A stretch of 14,689 nt of DNA from Streptomyces katrae (lineage in GTDB: Bacteria; Actinomycetota; Actinomycetes; Streptomycetales; Streptomycetaceae). The notes below the pieces were generated by a model. That model saw only the letters and a list, made by a program, of their open reading frames with translations. It was not told the DNA's origin and did no database searches. Made by a program: the position numbers and the translations under genes. Positions 7,155-13,448 of this stretch are shown in pieces. Within the stretch, counting starts at the first letter, position 1, and every line of letters begins with the position of its first letter. The stretch lies in the NCBI RefSeq assembly GCF_000966975.1, contig NZ_JZWV01000465.1:1-14689 (forward strand). The letters run 5' to 3'.

Positions 7155-7187
7155 CTATACACCGTGCGTATACACCCCGTGTATAGT
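7155..7187 (+). promoter_or_regulatory. PadR-type operator overlapping a probable leaderless promoter
   Basis: CTATACAC (7155-7162) and GTGTATAG (7179-7186) form a perfect 8-bp inverted repeat with a 16-base spacer. A central GTATAC palindrome (7168-7173) is followed by CAC, giving a third ATACAC unit. The right arm contains TATAGT (7182-7187), a good -10 box ending 7 bases before the padR ATG. The transcript is therefore probably leaderless, and repressor binding would cover the promoter. No clear -35 is visible. PadR proteins usually bind such short dyads at their own promoters; the assignment to this PadR is an inference. Confidence 0.6.
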
Positions 7188-7194
7188 CACCGCC

Positions 7195-7719
7195 ATGTCC
7201 ATCGGCCACACCCTGCTCGGCCTCCTGGAGGCCGGCCCGCGCCACGGCTACGACCTCAAGCGCGCCTTCGACGAGAACTTCGGCCACGACCGCCCGCTCG
7301 CCTACGGGCAGGTCTACTCGACCATGTCCCGCCTCCTGAAGAACGGCCTCGTCGAGGTCGACGGGATCGAGAGCGGCGGCGGTCCCGACCGCAAGCGGTA
7401 CGCCATCACCGACGCCGGGATCACCGACGTCGCACACTGGCTCTCCGAGCCCGAGAAGCCGGAGCCCTACCTCCACTCCACCCTCTACACGAAGGTGGTC
7501 CTCGCCCTGCTCACCGGCCGCAGCGCGAGCGGCCTGCTCGACACCCAGCGCGCCGAACACCTGCGCCTGATGCGCATCCTGACCCAGCGCAAGCGCAAGG
7601 GCGACCTCGCCGACCAGCTGGTCTGCGACCACGCCCTGTTCCACCTGGAGGCCGACCTGCGCTGGCTCGAACTCACCTCCGCCCGCCTGGACCAGCTCGC
7701 CCGGGAGGTGCGCCGATGA
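7195..7719 (+). CDS. PadR-family transcriptional repressor
   Basis: This 174-residue regulator has a PadR winged helix in residues 1-80. The family signature reads LLGLLEAGPRHGYDLKRAF at the start, then YGQVYSTMSRLLKNGLVEV (recognition helix and wing) and GPDRKRYAITDAG. The C-terminal half (about 85-174) is the helical dimerisation domain. PadR proteins are ligand-responsive repressors, commonly of multidrug efflux genes. This one heads an operon with an ABC exporter and overlaps the ATPase gene by ATGA (7716-7719). Direct repeats and an inverted repeat of TATAC type cover its promoter, which fits autorepression. The ATG at 7195 is supported by the -10 box 7 bases upstream. The inducing ligand cannot be read from the sequence. 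Confidence 0.93.
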   Translation: MSIGHTLLGLLEAGPRHGYDLKRAFDENFGHDRPLAYGQVYSTMSRLLKNGLVEVDGIESGGGPDRKRYAITDAGITDVAHWLSEPEKPEPYLHSTLYTKVVLALLTGRSASGLLDTQRAEHLRLMRILTQRKRKGDLADQLVCDHALFHLEADLRWLELTSARLDQLAREVRR

Positions 7720-8402
7720 CCCCCGCCGGCTCCCTCCTCGTGGCCACCGGCCTGTGCAAGGCGTACGGCACCACCAAGGCCCTCGACGACGCCGCCTTCT
7801 CCATCCACCCCGGCGAGGTAGTCGCCGTCATGGGCCCCTCCGGCTCCGGCAAGTCGACGCTCCTGCACTGCCTCGCCGGGATCGTCGCGCCCGACGCCGG
7901 CACCGTCACCTACGACGGCCGCGACCTCACCGCCCTGGGCGACGCCGAGCGCAGCGCCCTGCGCCGCAGCCAGTTCGGCTTCGTCTTCCAGTTCGGCCAG
8001 CTCGTCCCCGAGTTGACCTGCGTGGAGAACGTCGCCCTGCCGCTGCGCCTGGCGGGGGTCAGGCGCAAGGAGGCCGAGGCCACCGCCCTGGGCTGGATGG
8101 AGCGGCTCCAGGTCGAGGACGTCGGCGCCAAGCGCCCCGGCGAGGTCAGCGGCGGCCAGGGCCAGCGCGTGGCCGTGGCCCGCGCCCTGGTCACCCGCCC
8201 CCGGGTGGTCTTCGCGGACGAGCCCACCGGCGCCCTGGACTCCCTCAACGGCGAACTGGTGATGCAGCTGCTCACCGAGGCCGCCCGGGCCGCGAGCGCC
8301 GCCGTCGTCCTGGTCACCCACGAGACCCGGGTGGCCGCCTACTCCGACCGGGAGATCGTCGTGCGCGACGGCCGCTCCCGGGACATGGAGCGCGCCATAT
8401 GA
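7716..8402 (+). CDS. ABC transporter ATP-binding protein (MacB/LolD type)
   Basis: This 228-residue ATPase drives the permease encoded next to it. All nucleotide-binding motifs are present: Walker A GPSGSGKST (40-48), Q-loop FVFQFGQ, ABC signature VSGGQ (144-148) followed by GQRVAVARAL, Walker B VVFADE (D168, catalytic E169) with the D-loop GALD, and the switch histidine in VTHE. The signature has Val in place of the usual Leu and a Gly at the second Gln position, minor variants. The sequence falls in the MacB/LolD/FtsE group that pairs with FtsX-type permeases and usually moves lipids, peptides or drugs outward. The ATG at 7716 overlaps the padR stop. A longer upstream open frame is antisense-like noise inside padR. 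Its own stop overlaps the permease start (ATGA). Confidence 0.94.
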   Translation: MTPAGSLLVATGLCKAYGTTKALDDAAFSIHPGEVVAVMGPSGSGKSTLLHCLAGIVAPDAGTVTYDGRDLTALGDAERSALRRSQFGFVFQFGQLVPELTCVENVALPLRLAGVRRKEAEATALGWMERLQVEDVGAKRPGEVSGGQGQRVAVARALVTRPRVVFADEPTGALDSLNGELVMQLLTEAARAASAAVVLVTHETRVAAYSDREIVVRDGRSRDMERAI

Positions 8403-10429
8403 ACACGCTCCGGGCCTGGGCCCGGGACCTCTCCCTCGGGGCCCGCTTCGCCTTCGGCGGCGGACGCCAGGGCTGGACCCGCACCCTGCTCACCGGGGTC
8501 GGCGTCGGACTCGGCGTCGCCCTGCTGCTCATCGGCACCGCGGTACCGGGGGCGCTGACCGACCGCCACGAACGCGAGGACGCCCGCTCCCTGCTGGGCG
8601 CCACCACGGCCGACGCCCCCGGCCGGGACACCCTGCTGGTCGCCCGCGTCGACCAGACGTACCGCCACCAGGACATCGGCGGCCGGTTGCTGCGCGCGGA
8701 GGGCCCGGACGCACCCGTGCCACCGGGGCTGAAGGCCCTCCCGAAGGCCGGCGAGATGGCGGTCTCCCCCGCCCTGGAGCGGCTGCTGGCCTCCCCCGAG
8801 GGGGCGGACCTGCGCGAGCGCCTCGGCGCCCGGATCACCGCGACCGTCGCCGACCGGGGCCTGACCGGTCCGGCCGAACTCCTCTTCTACCTGGGCAGCG
8901 ACAGCCTGCAGAGGGGCGGGCCGGGCGAGTACCGGATCCAGCGGATCACCGCCTTCGCGGGGGACCGGGAGCCCCGGGCACTCGGCCCGGGGCTGATGCT
9001 GCTCGTCGTCCTGGCCTTCGTCGCACTGCTGACGCCCGTCGCCGTCTTCATCGCCGCCGCCGTCCGCTTCGGCGGGGAGCGGCGCGACCAGCGGCTCGCC
9101 GCACTGCGACTGGTGGGCGCCGACGGGCGCACGGTACGCCGGATCGCGGCCGGCGAGGCCCTGTCCGGGGCACTGGTCGGGCTGGTGCTCGGCGCGGGCT
9201 TCTTCCTGGCCGGCCGCAGCCTCGTCGGATCCCTCTCCTTCCAGCAGCGCAGCGTCTTCCCGGAGGACCTGGACCCCTCCGCGTGGCTCCTGCTGCTCGT
9301 GGCGCTGGCGGTCCCGGCGGCCGCCGTGGCCGTCACCGTCCCCGCCGCGGTGGCGGTGGCCGGTGCCATCGCCCTCCAGATGGTCTTCACCGGCGTCGAG
9401 GAGGACTACGAGCGGCCCACCGGCCAGGATCCCGGCCGCGCGGCCGTGTCCGTCATGATGCACATGGGCACCGAATCGCGCCTCGATGCCCTCGCCCGCG
9501 AACTCGCCGCGACCCCGGGCGTCGTCCGCGCCGTACCGCTGACCGGCTTCCAGGCGGCGCGCAGCACACCGGCCGACGGGCAGACCATCCGCGGGACCAT
9601 CGGCACCTGCGACGCGCTGCGAGAGGTCGCCGACATCGGGGCCTGCGCCGAGGGCGACGCCTTCGTCCTGTCCGGCGGCGGGCTCTCCCCCACCGGTGAA
9701 CCCCTCGCCCCCGTACCCGGCGAGCGGCTCTACGCGGGCAACATCACCTCGTTCGGCGCCCGGGAACTGCCCGCGCAGAAGCCCGTCGAGTGGGCCGTCC
9801 CGGCGGGCGCCCGTACGGTGCGGGCCGTCCCGGACCCGATGGGCGACCTCCGCGAGGGAGTGCTCGTCACCCCGTCGGCCGCCCCCCGGGAGATGGGCAG
9901 CTGGCCCACCGCCCAGGTCTACCTCCAGACCGACGAGTCCCGGCCCGACACCCTCGACAGGATCCGCACGGCGGTGTTCCGGGCGGAGCCCCTCGCGAAG
10001 GCGACCACCCTGCGCGAGAGTTCCGAGGACACCTCGTACGCGGCGATCCGGACCGGGCTCTTCTTCGGCGCCGCGGCCCTGCTCGTGCTCATCGGGACGA
10101 GCATGCTGGTGTCGCAGCTGGAGCAGCTGCGCGAGCGGCGGCGCCTGCTGGCCGCGCTGGTCGCCTTCGGCACCCCGCGCGGCACGCTGGGCCTGTCCGT
10201 GCTGTGGCAGACGGCCCTGCCGATCGCGCTCGGGCTCTCGCTCGCGACCGGCACCGGCCTCGCCCTCGGGTCGGCCCTGCTGTGGGTCGCGGGCCGGCCG
10301 GTGCACGTCGACTGGACCTCCGTCCTGGCCCTGGCCGGGGCCGGGGTGGGCGTGGTCGCGCTGGTCACCCTGCTGACCCTGCCGCCCCTGCTGCGCATGA
10401 TGCGCCCGGACGGCCTGCGGACGGAGTGA
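8399..10429 (+). CDS. FtsX-like ABC transporter permease, two FtsX domains, possibly internally deleted
   Basis: This 676-residue membrane protein is the transport partner of the upstream ATPase. Segments: TM1 (about 28-49), a first extracellular domain (about 50-197), TM2 (198-221), TM3 (253-275), a continuous hydrophobic stretch (about 296-336), a second extracellular domain (about 337-545), TM6 (552-572), TM7 (603-632) and TM8 (640-662). The coupling regions RLAALRLVGADGRTVRRIAAGEAL and RLLAALVAFGTPRGTLGLSV follow TM2 and TM6, marking two FtsX domains. Related Streptomyces permeases, as I recall them, have a cytoplasmic linker and an extra helix pair between the halves. Here VPAAAVAVTVPAAVAVAGAIA (305-325) runs from TM4 straight into the next helix, suggesting an in-frame loss of that linker. 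The substrate is unknown; PadR control suggests efflux. Confidence 0.88.
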   Translation: MNTLRAWARDLSLGARFAFGGGRQGWTRTLLTGVGVGLGVALLLIGTAVPGALTDRHEREDARSLLGATTADAPGRDTLLVARVDQTYRHQDIGGRLLRAEGPDAPVPPGLKALPKAGEMAVSPALERLLASPEGADLRERLGARITATVADRGLTGPAELLFYLGSDSLQRGGPGEYRIQRITAFAGDREPRALGPGLMLLVVLAFVALLTPVAVFIAAAVRFGGERRDQRLAALRLVGADGRTVRRIAAGEALSGALVGLVLGAGFFLAGRSLVGSLSFQQRSVFPEDLDPSAWLLLLVALAVPAAAVAVTVPAAVAVAGAIALQMVFTGVEEDYERPTGQDPGRAAVSVMMHMGTESRLDALARELAATPGVVRAVPLTGFQAARSTPADGQTIRGTIGTCDALREVADIGACAEGDAFVLSGGGLSPTGEPLAPVPGERLYAGNITSFGARELPAQKPVEWAVPAGARTVRAVPDPMGDLREGVLVTPSAAPREMGSWPTAQVYLQTDESRPDTLDRIRTAVFRAEPLAKATTLRESSEDTSYAAIRTGLFFGAAALLVLIGTSMLVSQLEQLRERRRLLAALVAFGTPRGTLGLSVLWQTALPIALGLSLATGTGLALGSALLWVAGRPVHVDWTSVLALAGAGVGVVALVTLLTLPPLLRMMRPDGLRTE

Positions 10430-10499
10430 CCCGCGCGGGGCCGGCGCGCCCGTCCCCCGCGCGCCCGCTCCCCCATGCGCCCGCTCCCGGACGGCCCCC
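10430..10499. other. Convergent gap with weak hairpin and a 12-bp direct repeat
   Basis: This 70-base gap lies between the permease and oxyR genes, which point at each other. GCGCGGGG (10433-10440) can pair with CCCCGCGC (10455-10462) across a 14-base loop, a weak terminator candidate. GCGCCCGCTCCC occurs at 10461-10472 and again at 10477-10488. Nothing here looks coding. Confidence 0.35.
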
Positions 10500-11447
10500 T
10501 CAGTCGGTGGGCCACACCGGCAGCGGGCGCACCGCCTCGCGCAGCGCGGCCGCGATGGCGCGGAACTCCTCCTGCCGGGCGGTCCCGGTCCGCATGGCCA
10601 GGGCGATCCGCCGCGAGGGGGCCGGCTCGGCGAAGTAGCCGGTGGCCAGGGCCTCGTTGCGGGCCGTCTCCAGCCGCAACGCGGTGCGCGGCAGGAGGGT
10701 CACCCCGAGGCCCCCGGCGACCAGCTGGACCAGCGTGGACAGCCCGGCGGCGGTGGTGGTGACGTCCGCCCCGGCGGTGCGGCCGGCCTCCCGGCAGATG
10801 TCCAGGGCCTGGTCGCGCAGGCAGTGCCCCTCGTCCAGCAACAGCAGCTGCAGGCCCCGCAGTTCCTCGCGCGGGATGTCCCGCCGCCCGGCCAGCGGGT
10901 GCTCGCGGGGGGCCAGCAGCACGAAGTCCTCGTCGAAGAGCGGGAGTTCGCACACCCCGGGCACGCCCAGCGGGACCGCGAGCAGCAGCAGGTCGAGCCG
11001 TCCGGCGGCCAGCCCCTCCAGCAGGGAGGCCGTCTGCTCCTCGTGGACCTGGAGGTCCATGCGAGGGTAGCGGCGGTGGAAGAGCCCGAGCACGGTGGGC
11101 AGCAGGTAGGGGGCGACCGTCGGGATCACCCCGAGGCGCAGCACCCCGGTGAAGGGGGCCCGTACCGCCTCGGCCTCCTCCAGCAGCCCGCCCACCGCGT
11201 CGAGCACGCCCCGCGCCCGGACGGCGATCCGCTCGCCGGCCGGGGAGAGCAGCACCTTGCGGGTGGTGCGTTCCAGCAGCTGCACCCCGAGGGCCTCCTC
11301 CAGCGCGGAGACGGCCCCGGACAGCGCGGGCTGGCTCATGCCGATCGCCGCGGCGGCGTCCCGGAAGTGCAGGTGTTCCGCGACCGCCGCGAAGGCGCGC
11401 AGCTGCGCCAGCGTCGGCTGCTTCTGTCCCCTACTACTCACAGCCAC
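10500..11447 (-). CDS. oxyR: OxyR, LysR-family hydrogen peroxide sensor
   Basis: This 315-residue regulator has a LysR winged helix-turn-helix (about 11-70: LAQLRAFAAVAEHLHFRDAA, then SQPALSGAVSALEEALG) and a periplasmic-binding-like sensor domain (about 100-300). The redox pair is visible in DEGHCLRDQALDICREAG as C209 and C218, with the same spacing as C199/C208 of E. coli OxyR, so peroxide would switch it by a disulfide. C166 is an additional Cys. The gene is divergent from ahpC, its classic target. The GTG at 11447 is preferred over the GTG at 11441 and the far upstream ATG because GGAGG (11461-11457) lies 9 bases before it. The upstream extension does not look like protein of this family. 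It should bind the intergenic region and control ahpCD and itself. Confidence 0.94.
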   Translation of the reverse strand: MAVSSRGQKQPTLAQLRAFAAVAEHLHFRDAAAAIGMSQPALSGAVSALEEALGVQLLERTTRKVLLSPAGERIAVRARGVLDAVGGLLEEAEAVRAPFTGVLRLGVIPTVAPYLLPTVLGLFHRRYPRMDLQVHEEQTASLLEGLAAGRLDLLLLAVPLGVPGVCELPLFDEDFVLLAPREHPLAGRRDIPREELRGLQLLLLDEGHCLRDQALDICREAGRTAGADVTTTAAGLSTLVQLVAGGLGVTLLPRTALRLETARNEALATGYFAEPAPSRRIALAMRTGTARQEEFRAIAAALREAVRPLPVWPTD

Positions 11448-11449
11448 TG

Positions 11450-11486
11450 ATAGGTACCTCCGATCACCCACCACAAGACTAGCTAT
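11450..11486. promoter_or_regulatory. Putative OxyR site in the oxyR-ahpC intergenic region
   Basis: ATAG (11450-11453) and CTAT (11483-11486) are separated by exactly 29 bases. This equals the distance between the outer quarter-sites of the E. coli OxyR pattern ATAG-N7-CTAT-N7-ATAG-N7-CTAT. The expected second element is CGAT (3 of 4), but the third (CACA) does not match. The left element touches the oxyR translation start region, suggesting autoregulation. Streptomyces OxyR may read a different sequence, so this stays tentative. Confidence 0.35.
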
Positions 11487-11570
11487 TTCCGTAATCAATG
11501 CAGCTGTGCCAGCATGTGAGACAGTCCAACCCCCTCGGAAAACCCCCAAAAGGGTCATTTTCCATTCCGC

Positions 11571-11576
11571 AAGGAG
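11571..11576 (+). promoter_or_regulatory. Strong ribosome binding site of ahpC
   Basis: AAGGAG lies 5 bases before the GTG at 11582. It decides the ahpC start: the ORF stays open back to an ATG at 11498, but that extension lies upstream of this site and does not resemble AhpC. Confidence 0.8.
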
Positions 11577-11581
11577 AGTTC

Positions 11582-12136
11582 GTGCTCACTGTCGGTGACA
11601 AGTTCCCCAGCTACGACCTGACCGCCTGCGTCTCGCTCGAAGCCGGCAAGGAGTTCGCGCAGATCGACCAGAAGACCTACGAGGGCAAGTGGCGCGTCCT
11701 CTTCTTCTGGCCGGCCGACTTCACTTTCGTGTGCCCGACGGAGATCGCGGCGTTCGGCAAGCTGAACGACGAGTTCCTCGACCGTGACGCCCAGATCCTC
11801 GGCATCTCGGGCGACTCCGAGTACGTCCACCACGCCTGGCGCAAGGACCACGCCGACCTGCGTGACCTGCCCTTCCCGATGCTGGCCGACTCCAAGCACG
11901 AGCTGATGCAGGCCTGCGGCATCCAGGGCGAGGACGGCTTCGCCCAGCGCGCCGTCTTCATCGTGGACCCGAACAACGAGATCCAGTTCTCGATGGTGAC
12001 CGCCGGTTCCGTGGGCCGTAACCCCAAGGAGGTCCTGCGGGTCCTCGACGCCCTGCAGACCGACGAGCTGTGCCCCTGCAACTGGAACAAGGGCGACGAG
12101 ACCCTGAACGCCGGCGCCCTGCTGGCCGGTGAGTGA
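11582..12136 (+). CDS. ahpC: AhpC, alkyl hydroperoxide reductase / peroxiredoxin
   Basis: This 184-residue peroxiredoxin reduces H2O2, organic peroxides and peroxynitrite in the cytoplasm. The peroxidatic cysteine is C51 in FTFVCPTEI. At the C-terminus ELCPCNWNKGDE carries C164 and C166. The spacing C51 to C164/C166 equals that of the three catalytic cysteines of M. tuberculosis AhpC (C61, C174, C176), so this is the actinobacterial, AhpD-dependent type. Length is normal for the family. The GTG start at 11582 is set by a strong AAGGAG. It is divergent from oxyR, and ahpD begins 3 bases after its stop, so the two should be co-transcribed under OxyR. No defect is seen in this gene. The only concern is that its partner ahpD is frameshifted. 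Confidence 0.96.
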   Translation: MLTVGDKFPSYDLTACVSLEAGKEFAQIDQKTYEGKWRVLFFWPADFTFVCPTEIAAFGKLNDEFLDRDAQILGISGDSEYVHHAWRKDHADLRDLPFPMLADSKHELMQACGIQGEDGFAQRAVFIVDPNNEIQFSMVTAGSVGRNPKEVLRVLDALQTDELCPCNWNKGDETLNAGALLAGE

Positions 12137-12139
12137 CGG

Positions 12140-12683
12140 ATGTCCCTCGACGCCCTCAAGTCCGCCATACCGGACTTCGCCAAGGACCTGAAGCTGAACC
12201 TCGGTTCGGTCATCGGCAACCAGGACACGCTGACCCAGCAGCAGCTGTGGGGCACCGTCCTGTCCTGCGCGATCGCCGCCCGCTCCCCGCGCGTCCTGCG
12301 TGAGCTGGAGCCCGAGGCCAAGGCCGCGCTGTCCCCGGAGGCGTACAACGCCGCCAAGTCCGCCGCCGCGGTCATGGCGATGAACAACGTCTTCTACCGG
12401 ACCCGGCACCTGCTCTCTCTCCGCCCCGGAGTACGGCACGCTGCGCGCGGGCCTGCGGATGAACGTCATCGGCAACCCGGGCGTGGAGAAGGTGGACTTC
12501 GAGCTCTGGTCGCTCGCGGTCTCCGCCATCAACGGCTGCGGCCAGTGCCTGGACTCGCACGAGCAGGTCCTGCGCAAGGCGGGCGTGGACCGCGAGACGG
12601 TCCAGGAGGCCTTCAAGATCGCCTCGGTGATCCAGGCCGTCGCCGTCACCCTCGACGCCGAAGCGGCCCTCGCCGCCGAGTAG
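12140..12683 (+). pseudogene. ahpD: ahpD, AhpC-reducing disulfide reductase, frameshifted at a CT run
   Basis: AhpD is a small helical enzyme that re-reduces AhpC using lipoamide-linked electrons. The first 93 residues match the family ([20 protein letters not shown] to FYRTRHLLS). At 12413-12420 a (CT)4 run shifts the frame by +1 and the ORF continues out of frame to a stop at 12778 as a 212-residue hybrid. The rest of AhpD follows in the other frame to the TAG at 12681-12683. It contains the charge-relay Glu (ELWSLAV) and the catalytic CGQC with its downstream His (C132, C135, H139 after correction). Removing four bases (CTCT) restores a normal 179-residue AhpD joined as [12 protein letters not shown]. 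As written, the main product lacks the active site. An ATG at 12459 could start a 74-residue fragment carrying it, with only a weak ribosome binding site. It is either a true pseudogene or a sequence error. Confidence 0.87.
12413..12420 (+). repeat. (CT)4 dinucleotide run at the ahpD frameshift
   Basis: CTCTCTCT followed by CC sits exactly where the two AhpD reading frames meet. Two CT units instead of four would restore the frame, which is the signature of slippage at a dinucleotide repeat. Confidence 0.85.
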
Positions 12684-12684
12684 T

Positions 12685-12709
12685 CACCCGTACGGGTGGA
12701 TCCCGTACG
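12685..12709 (+). repeat. Nested inverted repeats just after the ahpD stop
   Basis: CACCCGTACGGGTG (12685-12698) is a perfect 14-bp palindrome. CGTACGGG (12689-12696) also pairs with CCCGTACG (12702-12709) across TGGAT. The two structures share bases and exclude each other. They lie immediately upstream of the main terminator. Confidence 0.5.
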
Positions 12710-12715
12710 ACCCTC

Positions 12716-12750
12716 CGTGCCCCCGCGGCCCCTCCGGCCGCGGGGGCACG
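12716..12750. terminator. 15-bp perfect hairpin terminator after ahpCD
   Basis: Bases 12716-12730 are the exact reverse complement of 12736-12750, with a CCTCC loop. The hairpin lies between the convergent ahpD and membrane-protein genes and could end transcription from either side. The frameshifted ahpD frame reads through it to 12778. Confidence 0.85.
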
Positions 12751-12767
12751 GCGCGTTCCGGCGGCGG

Positions 12768-13448
12768 TCACTTCCTGAGCCGGGTCAGCAGGGCGCGCGC
12801 GTCCTCGACCATGGCCGCCTTGACCGCGTCCTCGTCGACCTTGTCGCCGGGGTCCGCGGCGCCCTTGGTCCACCAGCTGACGGTGAGCGTGACCACCGTC
12901 CCGCCGTCGAGCACCTGGAGCCGGGGCGAGTGCCTCACCCCGATGAACAGTGCCCGCTCGCCCAGCCCGGAGACCTTCTCGGACGTCACGGGTACCCCGT
13001 ACGCCTCCATCCCCGGCACCAGGCCGAACTCCGGTCCCGGGTCGGTCTTCTTGTGCAGCTCGACCATCACCCGGGCGTCGGACATGAAGGCCTGGTCCTC
13101 CCGGTTGCCACTGGCGGCGCAGCTCGACCAGTCCAGGGCGGGCCCCTCGCCGTGGCCCGGCGTGCCGCCGCCCAGGCCGCCGAGGGCGGCGCCGACCGAC
13201 TTCAGCGGGGTCTCCGAGCACAGCTGCTCGCTGTGCCGGTAGCGGATCGGGGGCCCGGCCTCGCCGTAACGTTCCTGCACGACCAGTACCCCGGCGAACA
13301 CCGCGGAGGCCACGAGCGCCCCGCCCAGCGCCCAGCGCCAGGGCGCCGCCCGTAACGAGCCGTCACGCCCCTCCGGGCCGGCGGCGTCGGCGAACCGCGC
13401 GGGCGCCTCCGTGGCCCACCCGCCCTCGATCTCGGGCTCGCCGATCAA
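12768..13448 (-). CDS. Single-pass membrane protein of unknown function
   Basis: I do not recognise this 226-residue protein. A hydrophilic cytoplasmic N-terminus of about 37 residues precedes one membrane segment (about 38-58, [21 protein letters not shown]). An extracellular domain follows with cysteines in SEQLCSE and LDWSSCAAS, possibly a disulfide, and a beta-rich second half ([14 protein letters not shown]) ending in a helix ([12 protein letters not shown]). The start is a TTG at 13448 overlapping the stop of the upstream AI-2E-type gene (TTGA). No ATG or GTG lies before the membrane segment, so TTG with translational coupling is the best choice. The coupling suggests a shared function or assembly with the AI-2E-type protein. 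It could be a lipid- or envelope-associated factor, but no function can be assigned. Confidence 0.7.
   Translation of the reverse strand: MIGEPEIEGGWATEAPARFADAAGPEGRDGSLRAAPWRWALGGALVASAVFAGVLVVQERYGEAGPPIRYRHSEQLCSETPLKSVGAALGGLGGGTPGHGEGPALDWSSCAASGNREDQAFMSDARVMVELHKKTDPGPEFGLVPGMEAYGVPVTSEKVSGLGERALFIGVRHSPRLQVLDGGTVVTLTVSWWTKGAADPGDKVDEDAVKAAMVEDARALLTRLRK

Noticed and set aside
8339..10306. A 655-codon open frame on the - strand, antisense to the permease
   Set aside because: It has Gly/Gln/Arg-rich composition typical of a GC-driven antisense frame and no recognisable domain, while the + strand frame is a clear permease.
11448..11558. N-terminal extension of oxyR to an upstream ATG
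   Set aside because: The extra residues do not resemble OxyR and would place the ribosome binding site and the intergenic control elements inside coding sequence. The GTG at 11447 has GGAGG at good spacing.
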